Shown one piece after another: positions 36,354 through 46,169 of a stretch of DNA of 64,000 nucleotides. Numbering within the stretch: the first letter of the stretch is position 1; each line of letters begins with the position of its first letter. The stretch lies in NCBI GenBank assembly GCA_944323075.1, contig CALURC010000005.1:62001-126000 (forward strand), written 5' to 3'. The translations under genes were made by a program, and so were the position numbers. Under the pieces are notes generated by a model that saw only the letters and a list, made by a program, of their open reading frames with translations, was not told where the DNA came from and did not search any database. The stretch is from an uncultured Alistipes sp. GTDB taxonomy: Bacteria; Bacteroidota; Bacteroidia; Bacteroidales; Rikenellaceae.

Positions 36354-36388
36354 CCTCCGCCGCAGTGATTGCGCCGGAGGTTTTTTTG
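36354..36388 (+). terminator. Orphan intrinsic terminator before pdxB
   Basis: Eleven-base GC-rich stem (36354-36364 with 36370-36380, one mismatch) and a run of seven T. It precedes, not follows, the nearest plus-strand gene. Confidence 0.75.
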
Positions 36389-36427
36389 TTCTGAGCGAAT
36401 AAATCCCTGCGGTTTTCAATTTATTGT

Positions 36428-36435
36428 TACATTTG
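36428..36435 (+). promoter_or_regulatory. -7 box of pdxB
   Basis: TACATTTG, 22 bases before the ATG and after the orphan terminator. Confidence 0.55.
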
Positions 36436-36456
36436 TGCCGTCAATAGAATGAATCG

Positions 36457-37497
36457 ATGGATAAAAAACCGTATGTTGTAGCGGATTGTGATATTCCGTT
36501 TCTGCGGGGGGTACTTGAGCCCTATGCCCGTGTGGATTATAAAAAGGGTAACCGGATTACGCGTACTGATCTGAAAGAGGCCGATGTGTTGATTGTTCGG
36601 ACACGGACGCGTTGTGATGAAACGTTATTGGCCGGGACTCCGGTACGTTTGATTGCAACGGCGACCATCGGGCACGACCACATCGATTCGGAGTATTGTG
36701 CACAAAACGGCATCCAAGTGACAACAGCTCAGGGGTGTAATGCCCGAGGCGTGTTACAGTACGTTATGGGAGCATTGGCACGGCTTGCAGCTCGGGACGG
36801 ATGGCACCCGTGTGATCGTACACTCGGGGTTGTCGGCGTGGGAAACGTCGGTTCGTTGATTGCCGAATACGGTGAACTGTTCGGTTTTCGGGTATTACGA
36901 TGCGATCCTCCTCGGGCCGAAGCAGAGGGAAGCGAAAACTTCTGTATGCTCGATACGTTGCTGGAAAGCTCGGACATTGTAACTTGTCACGTGCCGTTGA
37001 CCCGGACCGGATCGTGCCCTACGGATCGTATGGCCGATGCAGCTTTCTTTGCCTCGATGAAAAAAGGGGCGGTGTTCATCAACACGTCACGCGGCCGGAT
37101 CATTGAGGATGCTCCGTTGATCGAAAGTTTGCAGCAGGGCAGATTGTCCCATGCGGTGATCGACACATGGAACAACGAACCCGAAATCAATCTGGAACTG
37201 TTGAAGTTGGCTACGTTTACCACATCACACATAGCAGGATATTCGATTCAGGGTAAGGCTGCCGGGACGGCGGCAGTGGTGCGTTCGGTGAGCCGGCTGT
37301 ACGGATGGCCGCTCAATGACTGGTATCCCGCACAAGTTACCCCGAGTCATCCCGACCCTTCGATCACGTGGGAACGGATGAGCCGCGAGATGCCGCGATA
37401 CTTCGACATCGAAGCCGAAACCGCGCGGTTGAAAAGCCATCCCGAATCTTTCGAACAGATCCGTAATTCGTACGACTATCGGACCGAATTTTTCTGA
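36457..37497 (+). CDS. pdxB: Erythronate-4-phosphate dehydrogenase
   Basis: Oxidises 4-phosphoerythronate in the DXP-dependent pyridoxal phosphate pathway. A 346-residue D-2-hydroxyacid dehydrogenase with TATIGHDHID, NAD-binding GVVGVGNVGSLIAEY, INTSRGRIIED and the PdxB-type HIAGYSIQGKAAGT, which separates it from SerA and other paralogues. The C-terminal dimerisation part is complete. It converges on mqnC and overlaps its 3' end by 22 bases. Confidence 0.95.
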   Translation: MDKKPYVVADCDIPFLRGVLEPYARVDYKKGNRITRTDLKEADVLIVRTRTRCDETLLAGTPVRLIATATIGHDHIDSEYCAQNGIQVTTAQGCNARGVLQYVMGALARLAARDGWHPCDRTLGVVGVGNVGSLIAEYGELFGFRVLRCDPPRAEAEGSENFCMLDTLLESSDIVTCHVPLTRTGSCPTDRMADAAFFASMKKGAVFINTSRGRIIEDAPLIESLQQGRLSHAVIDTWNNEPEINLELLKLATFTTSHIAGYSIQGKAAGTAAVVRSVSRLYGWPLNDWYPAQVTPSHPDPSITWERMSREMPRYFDIEAETARLKSHPESFEQIRNSYDYRTEFF

Positions 37498-38609
37498 TGT
37501 TGTTTCGTTTCCAGAAACGACTCGTCCCGAAATTCATAGAGTTGGTTGCGGAGCCGGGGTATGAATCCGGCCTCGCGGATGGCTTGTCGGATTCCGTCGG
37601 CATCGAATCGGTTGTCGGCACCGGCCGAAGAGACGACGTGCTCTTCGATCATGATCGACCCCATGTCGTTGGCTCCGCCGTGCAGCGCAATTTGCGCCGT
37701 CTCTTTTCCGACGGTGAGCCACGAGGCCTGAATGTTGGGAATGTTGTTCAATACGATCCGGCTTATGGCGATGATGCGCAGGTATTCGGTCGGCGAAAAG
37801 GTAGGGGAGACACCCTCTTTTTCCAACTGGGTGCCCGAGCTGCGGAAAATCCAAGGAATAAAGGCAAGAAAACCGTACTTGTCGGGCGATTTCTCTGCCT
37901 GCAGATCGCGAATCCGGATCAGATGTTCGATCCGTTGGCGAGGTGTTTCAATGTGGCCGTACATCATCGTGGCGGAGGTGGCCAGCCCCAAACGGTGGGC
38001 GATGCGCATCACTTCGATCCATTGATCGGCATTCGGTTTGCCCGGGGAGAGCCTGCGGCGCACGTCGTTGTCAAGGATCTCGGCTCCGGCTCCGGGCAGC
38101 GAGTCGAGTCCCGCATCGATCAGCCGTCGAAGTGTGGTCTCGATGTCCAATCCGCTGATGCGGGCGATGTGGTACACTTCGGGGGCCCCCAACGCATGCA
38201 ACCGGATTTGGGGATAGCGCCCTTTCAGTTGCCGGAAGAGGTCCTCATAGAACGTAATGCCTAACTTCGGATGTAGTCCGCCCTGTAACAGCAGCTGGTC
38301 ACCACCCAAGGCCAGCGTCTCGTCAATTTTTTGAATGTATTGGTCGAGGGTCGTAATGTAGGCCCGTTCGGTCTGATGGGGTTTGCAGTGAAAGTTGCAG
38401 AACTTGCACCCCGAAATGCAGACATTCGTGATGTTGACGTTGCGGTCGATCTGCCAGGTGACGATATCATCAGGGTGGAACTCCTTTCTCAGCGTCCATG
38501 CTACGGCCGAAAGTTCACCGAGCGGGGCTTCCGTGTAGAGGTTCAGTGCCTCGTCGCAGGTCAACGGCTCGCGTGCGAGGGCTTTGCGGTAGAGCGGATC
38601 GAGATTCAT
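37476..38609 (-). CDS. mqnC: Cyclic dehypoxanthinyl futalosine synthase (MqnC) or close radical-SAM relative
   Basis: A 377-residue radical-SAM enzyme of the MqnC/MqnE/CofH group; the best fit is MqnC, which cyclises dehypoxanthine futalosine in the futalosine route to menaquinone. The cluster motif is CISGCKFCNF (Cys64, Cys68, Cys71), followed by LLQGGLHPKLGI, DSLPGAGAEIL and SATMMYGHIETPRQR. A TTG eight codons upstream is in frame but lies against the upstream terminator, so the ATG at 38609 is used. No other mqn genes are in the window. Its last 22 bases overlap the convergent pdxB. Confidence 0.87.
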   Translation of the reverse strand: MNLDPLYRKALAREPLTCDEALNLYTEAPLGELSAVAWTLRKEFHPDDIVTWQIDRNVNITNVCISGCKFCNFHCKPHQTERAYITTLDQYIQKIDETLALGGDQLLLQGGLHPKLGITFYEDLFRQLKGRYPQIRLHALGAPEVYHIARISGLDIETTLRRLIDAGLDSLPGAGAEILDNDVRRRLSPGKPNADQWIEVMRIAHRLGLATSATMMYGHIETPRQRIEHLIRIRDLQAEKSPDKYGFLAFIPWIFRSSGTQLEKEGVSPTFSPTEYLRIIAISRIVLNNIPNIQASWLTVGKETAQIALHGGANDMGSIMIEEHVVSSAGADNRFDADGIRQAIREAGFIPRLRNQLYEFRDESFLETKQHQKNSVR

Positions 38610-38635
38610 CGTCGAAAAAATTTGAGGTGGCAAGA

Positions 38636-38669
38636 TACAAAAAAACCGTTTCTTGCTACAAGAAACGGT
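38636..38669 (-). terminator. Terminator of the ferredoxin gene
   Basis: Perfect ten-base stem (accgtttctt / aagaaacggt) followed on the minus strand by about seven T. Confidence 0.85.
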
Positions 38670-38694
38670 GCTATTTCACGGGACCGGACAGATC

Positions 38695-38865
38695 CTACTC
38701 GAGAGAGATCGATTCCGTCGGGCACACGTCGGCGCACGTACCGCATTCGGTGCAAGATTCGGGATCGATAACATATACATCCCCTGCAGAGATAGCTCCT
38801 ACCGGACATTCATCGATACAAGTACCGCATGCAGTACAAGTGTCAGCACTAATTTTGTAAGCCAT
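38695..38865 (-). CDS. 2[4Fe-4S] ferredoxin
   Basis: A 56-residue electron carrier starting MAYKISADTCTACGTCIDEC. Two complete CX2CX2CX3CP motifs (Cys10, 13, 16, 20 and Cys39, 42, 45, 49) each hold one [4Fe-4S] cluster; the clostridial type. The gene is too short to stand out as a long frame but is bounded by a good promoter box and a terminator. It may feed radical-SAM or anaerobic redox enzymes; the partner is unknown. Confidence 0.95.
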   Translation of the reverse strand: MAYKISADTCTACGTCIDECPVGAISAGDVYVIDPESCTECGTCADVCPTESISLE

Positions 38866-38895
38866 TTTCGTAAAGTTTAATTAAATTCTACACTA

Positions 38896-38903
38896 CAAAT
38901 GTA
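38896..38903 (-). promoter_or_regulatory. -7 box of the ferredoxin gene
   Basis: TACATTTG on the minus strand, 31 bases before the ATG. Confidence 0.55.
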
Positions 38904-38945
38904 TAACTATTCTCGTTACGAGACAAGCAAAAAAACGAATAATTT

Positions 38946-40136
38946 TTACTTCGCATCTTTCAAGAACTCCAAAGCGAAGACAGCCATCGTAACTATACCA
39001 TAATTTATAGCCTCTTCGTCGGGGTTGAAGGTTGCCGAGTGAAGACCTCCACCCCGATCGCCCGTATGGCGTGCGGTCCCCAGTCGGAAGAAGAGTCCGG
39101 GATAGTGTTTCGTGTAGGTGCCGAAGTCTTCCGCGGTCATTCTCAGGGCCAACTCTTCGATATTTTCTTCTCCCCATAGCCGTGCGGCGATTGCCCGCCC
39201 GCGAGCTGCCAACTGCGGATCGTTGACCACACACGGGTATCCCGGCGGAATATTGAGTTCGGTGTGGACTCCGTAAGCAGTGCTGATGCCCTCGGCAATC
39301 TGGCGGATCCTCTTTTTGGCCTGCTCTCTCCACGCTTCGTCCATGGTCCGGAGTGTACCGGCGATCTCGACGACGGGTGGAATGATGTTGGTAGCTCCAT
39401 CGGCGATGACCCGTCCGATCGACAGAACCGTCGGAATCGTCGCGTTGCCGTTACGGCTGGTAATTTGTTGAAGGGCGGTGATCAGTGCAGCTGAAGCCAC
39501 CACCGGATCGGTCAGCGTGTGGGGAAGGGCTCCGTGTCCCCCCGTGCCATGAACCTTGATGTGCAGTTCATCGCTTGAGGCCATGTATTGGCCGGAACGG
39601 AATCCCAAATGTCCCGAAAGCATTTCCGGTGCGACATGTTCGCCGACAAAGGCCATGACGGAGTAATCGCGGAACGGACCCTCTTCCAATACCGAAGCTG
39701 CCCCTCCGGGAGCGATCTCTTCACCGGGTTGGAAAAGACCGAATACAGTCCCTTCGATCAGTTCGCGGTGTTGTTGCAGTACGAGCAAGGCTCCGAGCAG
39801 GCATGAAGTGTGGATGTCGTGTCCGCAGGCGTGCATTACGCCTGCATGGACCGAAGTGAACGGAACGCCAGATTCTTCCTGAATGGGAAGGGCATCCGTA
39901 TCGGCCCGCAGCACGACACACCGTTTCGGATCGCCCGTTCCGGTGATCCGTGCCAGAATACCCGTTCCCGCAATCCGTTGGAACGTAATACCTGCTTCGG
40001 TCAACCGATCGGCAAGGTAGTTGGCCGTTTCATGTTCGTGGAACGAAAGTTCGGGGTGGGCATGCAGATGTCGCCTGACCTCGATAATTTGCCCTACAAG
40101 ATTACGGGCAGAGGTTTTTATCGTTTCGTCAGTCAT
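38946..40136 (-). CDS. M20D-family amidohydrolase (N-acyl amino acid / hippurate hydrolase type)
   Basis: A 396-residue zinc or manganese peptidase-fold enzyme. RRHLHAHPELSFHEHETANYL, the metal-binding HACGHDIHTS, QPGEEIAPGGA and the C-terminal MTAEDFGTYTKHYPG show M20 subfamily D, whose members cleave N-acylated amino acids. The frame continues 42 codons upstream, but the ATG at 40136 gives the normal N-terminus. No signal peptide. Last gene of the qct-metH-metF-M20 run, 43 bases after metF. Confidence 0.87.
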   Translation of the reverse strand: MTDETIKTSARNLVGQIIEVRRHLHAHPELSFHEHETANYLADRLTEAGITFQRIAGTGILARITGTGDPKRCVVLRADTDALPIQEESGVPFTSVHAGVMHACGHDIHTSCLLGALLVLQQHRELIEGTVFGLFQPGEEIAPGGAASVLEEGPFRDYSVMAFVGEHVAPEMLSGHLGFRSGQYMASSDELHIKVHGTGGHGALPHTLTDPVVASAALITALQQITSRNGNATIPTVLSIGRVIADGATNIIPPVVEIAGTLRTMDEAWREQAKKRIRQIAEGISTAYGVHTELNIPPGYPCVVNDPQLAARGRAIAARLWGEENIEELALRMTAEDFGTYTKHYPGLFFRLGTARHTGDRGGGLHSATFNPDEEAINYGIVTMAVFALEFLKDAK

Positions 40137-40179
40137 GATATGCAAAAATATTTTTTGCCTTTTATGGCTATCGTATCTG

Positions 40180-41142
40180 CTAAAAAAGTTCGCGAAGGAT
40201 CCGTACGATGTTGTCGGCTTTACCCATCGTATAGAAATGTATGACGGGGATGCCTTTAGCAATCAGTTCGCGACCTTGTGCAATGGCCCATTCGACGCCG
40301 ACTTGGCGGACGGCGGCGTTGTCCTTGCAGCGCTCCACTTCGCGGACCAGTGCGTCGGGAATATCCACGTGGAAGATCTGAGGCAGCATCGTGAGCTGGG
40401 TCTTCGACGTGAAGGGCTTGATGCCCGGAACGATCGGAACATTGATTCCCAGAGCCCGACAGGCATCGATAAAGGCAAAAATCTTGGTGTTGTCGAAGCT
40501 CATCTGCGTGATGATGAACGAGGCTCCGGCATCGACCTTCTCCTTAAGCCGATTCAGGTCTTCGATCGGATTGGGCGCCTCGGCATGTTTTTCCGGATAG
40601 CCGGCCACACCAATACAGAAGCTCGTGTTCCGGCACTGTTCGACCTCCCCGTCGATGAACTCCCCGCGATTCATCCGACTGATCTGGGCCACCAGTTCGG
40701 AGGCGTGCCGGTGTCCGTCGGGCAGGTTTTTGAAGGCGTGTTCCCCCCGTATGTTGTCACCCCGCAGGGCCAATACATTGTCAATGTCGAGGAAGTCGAA
40801 GTCGATCAGAGCGTCTTCGATGTCGTAACGCGACTGGCCTCCGCAGATCAGGTGGGGAACGACGGTGAGGCCGTACCGTTTCATGATGGCGGCGGAGATG
40901 CCGACCGTCCCCGGACGGCGACGTACTGTGTGCCGTTCGAGTAGACCGTTCTCCTTTTCGACATATTTGACATCTTCACGGTGTGAGGTGATGCTGCAGA
41001 AGGCCGGTGAGAACTCCATCAGTGAGTCGATCGTGTCGAAGATCTGTTGGGTTCCTTCCCCTTTGAGCGGGGGTAACAGCTCGAATGAAAAACGGGATTT
41101 TCCGGAGGCTGCCGCTTGGGCTATGATTTCGGTAATGTGCAT
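40180..41142 (-). CDS. metF: Methylenetetrahydrofolate reductase
   Basis: A 320-residue FAD-dependent enzyme that reduces 5,10-methylene-THF to 5-methyl-THF, the methyl donor for MetH. The barrel shows SFELLPPLKGEG, FCSITSHREDV, HLICGGQSR, LALRGDNIRGE and GASFIITQMSFDNTK. It follows metH after 28 bases, a functional pairing that supports one methionine operon. Confidence 0.95.
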   Translation of the reverse strand: MHITEIIAQAAASGKSRFSFELLPPLKGEGTQQIFDTIDSLMEFSPAFCSITSHREDVKYVEKENGLLERHTVRRRPGTVGISAAIMKRYGLTVVPHLICGGQSRYDIEDALIDFDFLDIDNVLALRGDNIRGEHAFKNLPDGHRHASELVAQISRMNRGEFIDGEVEQCRNTSFCIGVAGYPEKHAEAPNPIEDLNRLKEKVDAGASFIITQMSFDNTKIFAFIDACRALGINVPIVPGIKPFTSKTQLTMLPQIFHVDIPDALVREVERCKDNAAVRQVGVEWAIAQGRELIAKGIPVIHFYTMGKADNIVRILRELF

Positions 41143-41170
41143 ATAGCGTGTAATTTGTTTTCGGTTGAGG

Positions 41171-44100
41171 TTATTTGTCGAGCAGATGTTGAGGCATGAT
41201 CGTCCGCAGTTTTTCGGGATCGATGCCTCTGCGTCGGGCGTAGTCGTTCAACTGCTCATCGTCGATTGTCCCGACCGAGAAGTTGCGGGCTTGCGGATGG
41301 GCGAACATAAGTCCGCAGGTCGACTCTCCGGGCGACATCATGTAGGATTCGGTCAGTGTGGCGCCGATTGCCTTCGTTACGTCGAGCAGTTCGAATAGCT
41401 CGGTTTTCAGCGAGTGGTCCGGACAGGACGGATAACCGAATGCGGGCCGGATGCCCCGGTACCGTCCGGCAAAGAGGTCGGCGAGGGTGTGTTCGTTCAC
41501 CTGCTCGTATCCCCAGAGCGAGACTCGTGCAAAACGGTGAAGCGTTTCGGCAAAAGCTTCTGCCAGCCGGTCCGCCAACAGTTTGGACATGATCGCCCGG
41601 TAGTCGTCGTTGTCCCGGCGGAACCGTTCGGTCAGCTCCGACAGTCCGATTCCTGCCGTTACGGCAAAGGCTCCGACGTAGTCGTCCGTTCCGACCGGGG
41701 CAATAAAGTCAGCCATCGAGAGGTTGACCTCCGTATCGGCCTGTTGGTTGCGCAACTGTGGCATCCGGAGCTGTTCCGTATTTCGGGTGTTGTCCGTATA
41801 GATGATGAGGTCGTCGCCGATGCGGTTGGCCGGGAAGAGTCCGATCACCCCGTTGGCTTGCAACAAGTGTTTCGTTGCGATCTCTTCCAGCAGATTTCGG
41901 GCATCGTCGTAAAGTTTTTTTGCTTCGGGTCCTTTGTCCGGATCGTCTAACAGGGCAGGGAAGCGTCCGGCAAGGCCCCATCCGCTGAAAAAGTAGCTCC
42001 AGTTGATCGCTTCGGCAATCTTGTCGATTGGGTAGTCCGAAAAGACGATACGTCCCGTACGAAGCGGTGTCGTAATCTCCTTCAGATCGATCTTCAGACC
42101 GTGGGCACGGGCATCTTCCAACGACCGGAGCTGATGTTGTCCGTTCTTTCGCGCGAATTCCTCTCTGAGGCGTTGCTGTTCGTCCCGAACGTTTTGCAGG
42201 TAGGCGTCGCGTCGGGATGAGTTCAGTTCGTTCAGAATTCTGACGTCGTCCGAGGCGTCCTTCACGTGAATTACAGGACCGCTATACAGCGGGGCCAGTT
42301 TAACGGCCGTGTGCATGTCGGAAGTCGTTGCCCCGCCGATCAGAATCGGAATCTTCAGACCCATCTGTTCGACTGAAACGATCACTTTGGCCATCTCCTC
42401 GAGCGACGGGGTGATCAATCCGCTGAGTCCGATGATATCTGCTTTCCATTGGGCGGCGGTTTCGGCGATCCGTTCCCTATCGACCATCACACCCAGATCT
42501 TCGATCTTGTAGCCGTTGCAGGCCAGAACTACCGATACGATATTTTTCCCGATGTCGTGCACATCGCCTTTGACCGTTGCCAACAGCATTCGCCCGGCCG
42601 AGGAGGCGCGTCCTTCATTACGTTCCTGTTCGATGTATGGGGTCAGTACCGCAACGGCGCGTTTCATCACTCGTGCACTCTTGACCACTTGGGGCAGGAA
42701 CATTTTCCCGCTGCCGAACAGATCTCCGACCCGGTTCATGCCCGTCATCAGCGGGCCTTCGATCACTCCCAGTGCATTGCCGATCTTGTGGTAGGCCTCT
42801 TCGGTATCTTCGTCGATGAAGTCTGTTATGCCTTTCAGTATGGCATGGGCCAGCCGCTCTTCGACGCTTTCGCTACGCCATTGCGGACGTTGCGTATCGG
42901 TTGCTTTGTCACTCTCCTGTTGCTGCTTGATCCGTTCCGCATAGGCGATCAGATTTTCGGTGGCTTCGTCGTTGCGGTTGAGGATGACCTCTTCGCACAG
43001 GTGCAGCAGTTCGGGTTCGATTTCGCTATATACTTGTAGCATGGATGGATTTACGATACCCATATCCATGCCGGCTTTGATTGCATGATATAAGAAGACC
43101 GAGTGCATGGCTTCGCGGACCCGGTTGTTGCCCCGGAACGAGAACGACAGGTTGCTGACGCCTCCGCTCACTTTAGCGTAGGGACAGTGCTCCTTGATCC
43201 AGCGACAGGCCCGGATGAAGTCGATGCCGTATGTGTTGTGAGCTTCGATTCCCGTTGCTACCGAGAGCACGTTCGGATCGAATATGATGTCCTCGGGTGG
43301 AAATCCCGCTTCGGTCAGGATTCGGTAGGCCCGTCCTGCAACGGCGATTTTCCGCTCGTAGGTGTCGGCCTGTCCCTCTTCGTCGAACAGCATGACGACG
43401 GCAGCGGCCCCGTATCGGCGGATGGCGGCCGCTTTCTCCAACAAACGTTCTTCTCCCTCCTTTAGAGAAATCGAGTTGACAACCGACTTTCCCTGTACGC
43501 ACTTCAATCCGGCTTCGAGCACCTCCCATTTCGACGAGTCGATCATGATCGGGACGCGGGCGATTTCCGGCTCGGCCATGACCAGATTCAAAAAGTCGTG
43601 CATGGCCTCCACTCCGTCGATCAGTCCGTCGTCCATGCAGACATCGATGATTTGTGCTCCCCCCTCGACCTGTTGCCGGGCAACCGACAGAGCCTCTTCG
43701 TACTGCTTTTTCCGGATCAGGCGTGCAAAGCGGGCCGAGCCGGCCACATTGGTTCGCTCCCCGACGTTGACGAAGTTCATGTCCGGAGTGATCCGAAGCT
43801 CTTCCAGTCCGCTGAGTACGGTCGTGTGTGTGGGGGCGGGAATCGTTCTTGGCGAGTACTCTTTGGCTACCAGGGCGATGGCGGCTATGTGTACGGGAGT
43901 TGTTCCGCAACATCCGCCCACGATGTTCAGCAGCCCCTCTTCCAAATAACCGCGAATGGCTTCGGCCATTTTTTCCGGAGTTTCGTCGTATCCGCCGAAA
44001 CCGTTGGGCAGTCCGGCATTCGGGTGGGCCGATACGGCGCATTCGGCTCGGGCGGCCAGTCGGGCGATATAGGGTTGCATCAGTTCGGCCCCGAGACCGC

Positions 44101-44833
44101 AGTTTAACCCTACCGAAAATGGTTTGGCGTGTGCTACCGAAGCATAAAAGGCCTCGATGGTTTGCCCCGAAAGCATGCGCCCGCTGGCATCGGTGACTGT
44201 CCCTGAGATCATGATCGGGATCTGTATGTGCCGTTCATTAAAGACCTCCTCGATGGCAAAGATGGCCGCTTTGGCATTCAGCGTATCGAAGATGGTCTCG
44301 ATAAGCAGCAGATCAACCCCTCCGTCGAGCAGACCGCGCACCTGTTCGGCATACGATATCCGCAGGTCGTCGAACGTGACGGCCCGGTAACCGGGATTGT
44401 TTACATCGGGTGAGATCGAGGCGGTGCGGTTGGTCGGGCCGATCGATCCGGCAACGAAACGCGGTTTGCCCGGATTCAGCATCGTATATCGGTCGGCGAC
44501 TCCGCGAGCCAGTGATGCGGCTGCACGGTTCATCTCGTATACGTAATCTTCTAACTTGTAGTCTACCGATGAGATTCGGTTGGCGTTGAACGTGTCGGTG
44601 GTTATGATGTCGGCGCCGGCTTTCAGGTAGGCCTCATGAATTTCAGCGATTACTTGCGGGCGGGTCAGTACCAGCAGGTCGTTGTACCCTTTCAACGGGA
44701 TCTCCCATTTTGCAAAACGATCGCCACGATAATCCTCTTCGCTCAGATCGTAACCTTGGACCATGGTTCCCAATCCGCCGTCGAGTACCAGAATCCGGCG
44801 GGAGATTTCGTCCTGTATCGAAAATTTCAGCAT
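41171..44833 (-). CDS. metH: Cobalamin-dependent methionine synthase
   Basis: Transfers a methyl group from 5-methyl-THF to homocysteine through cobalamin. The 1220 residues hold all four modules: homocysteine-binding barrel (1-320, zinc ligands in GLNCGLG and GGCCGTTP), pterin-binding barrel (about 335-610, [13 protein letters not shown]), cobalamin cap and Rossmann domains (about 650-890, axial His in [11 protein letters not shown]) and the C-terminal reactivation domain ([16 protein letters not shown]). No SAM or cobalamin riboswitch is visible before the operon. The only gap to the upstream cyclotransferase gene is three bases. Confidence 0.97.
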   Translation of the reverse strand: MLKFSIQDEISRRILVLDGGLGTMVQGYDLSEEDYRGDRFAKWEIPLKGYNDLLVLTRPQVIAEIHEAYLKAGADIITTDTFNANRISSVDYKLEDYVYEMNRAAASLARGVADRYTMLNPGKPRFVAGSIGPTNRTASISPDVNNPGYRAVTFDDLRISYAEQVRGLLDGGVDLLLIETIFDTLNAKAAIFAIEEVFNERHIQIPIMISGTVTDASGRMLSGQTIEAFYASVAHAKPFSVGLNCGLGAELMQPYIARLAARAECAVSAHPNAGLPNGFGGYDETPEKMAEAIRGYLEEGLLNIVGGCCGTTPVHIAAIALVAKEYSPRTIPAPTHTTVLSGLEELRITPDMNFVNVGERTNVAGSARFARLIRKKQYEEALSVARQQVEGGAQIIDVCMDDGLIDGVEAMHDFLNLVMAEPEIARVPIMIDSSKWEVLEAGLKCVQGKSVVNSISLKEGEERLLEKAAAIRRYGAAAVVMLFDEEGQADTYERKIAVAGRAYRILTEAGFPPEDIIFDPNVLSVATGIEAHNTYGIDFIRACRWIKEHCPYAKVSGGVSNLSFSFRGNNRVREAMHSVFLYHAIKAGMDMGIVNPSMLQVYSEIEPELLHLCEEVILNRNDEATENLIAYAERIKQQQESDKATDTQRPQWRSESVEERLAHAILKGITDFIDEDTEEAYHKIGNALGVIEGPLMTGMNRVGDLFGSGKMFLPQVVKSARVMKRAVAVLTPYIEQERNEGRASSAGRMLLATVKGDVHDIGKNIVSVVLACNGYKIEDLGVMVDRERIAETAAQWKADIIGLSGLITPSLEEMAKVIVSVEQMGLKIPILIGGATTSDMHTAVKLAPLYSGPVIHVKDASDDVRILNELNSSRRDAYLQNVRDEQQRLREEFARKNGQHQLRSLEDARAHGLKIDLKEITTPLRTGRIVFSDYPIDKIAEAINWSYFFSGWGLAGRFPALLDDPDKGPEAKKLYDDARNLLEEIATKHLLQANGVIGLFPANRIGDDLIIYTDNTRNTEQLRMPQLRNQQADTEVNLSMADFIAPVGTDDYVGAFAVTAGIGLSELTERFRRDNDDYRAIMSKLLADRLAEAFAETLHRFARVSLWGYEQVNEHTLADLFAGRYRGIRPAFGYPSCPDHSLKTELFELLDVTKAIGATLTESYMMSPGESTCGLMFAHPQARNFSVGTIDDEQLNDYARRRGIDPEKLRTIMPQHLLDK

Positions 44834-44836
44834 GTG

Positions 44837-45949
44837 TTAATCTTGTGATTCGGTGGTTGGTTGGGGGTGAACCTTGATTTCGAACAATTTGTTCCAGTTT
44901 TTCCCCGTGACGAAAATCCGTTTCGTCTTCTCGTCGTAAGCGATACCGTTGAGTACGTCGGTTGTGGGGGTGATGTCCGACTCTTGGAGCAATCCGCTCA
45001 TGTCGATCACTCCGGTGACGGCACCTGTTTGCGGGTCGATCCGGATGATGGTATTCGTCGTATAGACATTTGCCCAGATCTCGCCATTGATCCACTCCAT
45101 TTCATTGATGTAGTTGACCAGGCTGTTGTCTGTACATACCTGAATGGTTCGCAGGCGTTTGAGAGTTTCAGGGTCGAGAACATAGATATTTTCGCTGCCA
45201 TCGCTCATGTAGATATGACGACCGTCAGAAGTCAATCCCCAGCCTTCGCCGTTGTAGTCGAACTCATCCAATTTCTTGAATGTTTCCAGATCGTATATGA
45301 ATCCTTTGTTGTTTTGCCAAGTGAGTTGATAGAGTTTGTTGTCCAGTAAAGCGAGTCCCTCTCCGAAATAGTGCTCGTCGAGATCGATTTTTTGGATTGA
45401 AGTTCCGCGTTGCAGGTCGACTTTGCGCAGTGATGATTGCCCCTCGAGTCCGGTACTTTCGTATAGATGCCCGTCATGCCACAACAACCCCTGTGTATAG
45501 GCGTTGGCGTCGTGAGGGTAGACTTTGACAACAGTGTGTCCGTAAAGTACAGGAGGTGCAGCCAAAACCGTGAATTCTCCGCTACGATTATCGCTCAACG
45601 TATCTTTGTACGTGGTGATTTTGTAGACCAGACGGCCTGTAGGATGGTTTTTACCTATTTTGTATGTGTATCCAGAGGTGTCGATTCGGGCAATCCGGCG
45701 CGAATCGATGGAGAGTACTGCACTGTCAATTTCTACCTCTGCGTTGAGGCTGAATCGGAGGTCTTGTGTAGTTCCTTGAGTTGTGGTTTTCCCATAGACC
45801 GGAGAAACGCTCGCTATCATATCGTTCGGATCTGTAATCGAAGAACGGTTGCTGTTGCCGGAGGAACCCGAACAGAAACTCAACAAACAAATAAAGGTGA
45901 GTGCGGTGAGCGAGAACAGAATATTTTTCCGGATGTTCATAAATAGCAT
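44837..45949 (-). CDS. Glutaminyl-peptide cyclotransferase family lipoprotein
   Basis: A 370-residue exported protein (lipobox LLSFC, Cys26) with a beta-propeller of the plant-type glutamine cyclotransferase family, which converts N-terminal Gln to pyroglutamate. YPHDANAYTQGLLWHDGHLYESTGLEGQS and EWINGEIWANVYTTNTIIRIDP are family hallmarks. Residues 45-130 form an extra Ig-like domain. It is the first gene before metH, metF and the M20 gene; why it travels with methionine genes is unclear. The fourth residue, Met (45940), is a possible start. Confidence 0.85.
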   Translation of the reverse strand: MLFMNIRKNILFSLTALTFICLLSFCSGSSGNSNRSSITDPNDMIASVSPVYGKTTTQGTTQDLRFSLNAEVEIDSAVLSIDSRRIARIDTSGYTYKIGKNHPTGRLVYKITTYKDTLSDNRSGEFTVLAAPPVLYGHTVVKVYPHDANAYTQGLLWHDGHLYESTGLEGQSSLRKVDLQRGTSIQKIDLDEHYFGEGLALLDNKLYQLTWQNNKGFIYDLETFKKLDEFDYNGEGWGLTSDGRHIYMSDGSENIYVLDPETLKRLRTIQVCTDNSLVNYINEMEWINGEIWANVYTTNTIIRIDPQTGAVTGVIDMSGLLQESDITPTTDVLNGIAYDEKTKRIFVTGKNWNKLFEIKVHPQPTTESQD

Positions 45950-45964
45950 GATATTTACAACCTA

Positions 45965-45972
45965 CAAAGGTA
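45965..45972 (-). promoter_or_regulatory. -7 box of the cyclotransferase-metH-metF-M20 operon
   Basis: TACCTTTG on the minus strand, 16 bases before the first ATG. Confidence 0.5.
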
Positions 45973-46110
45973 TAAAATTTACAATTAAATCAGGGTGATC
46001 CATCTCGTTTTTTGTATTGATTCACGAGGAATCGATGGTGATCGGTGTGAAATGACCCAACACGATGATTGTTTTGTCGTTTTAAGGTGATTTTGGGTGT
46101 GTTTTTTTAT

Positions 46111-46118
46111 TACCTTTG
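46111..46118 (+). promoter_or_regulatory. -7 box of serS
   Basis: TACCTTTG. It overlaps the TTG that would begin the longest open frame, so that start is ruled out. Confidence 0.55.
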
Positions 46119-46169
46119 TCACTTGTAGCTGTATCATGTAAAAGAGAGTGTTTTATAAAAATAATAATC

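Noticed and set aside
40137..40262. 42-codon extension of the M20 amidohydrolase
   Set aside because: The extension runs back into the end of metF, has no family similarity, and the ATG at 40136 gives the normal N-terminus.
43173..44042. 289-codon minus-strand frame within metH
   Set aside because: Arginine-rich off-frame shadow of metH.
46116..46169. TTG start 18 codons upstream of serS
   Set aside because: The TTG overlaps the -7 box TACCTTTG.
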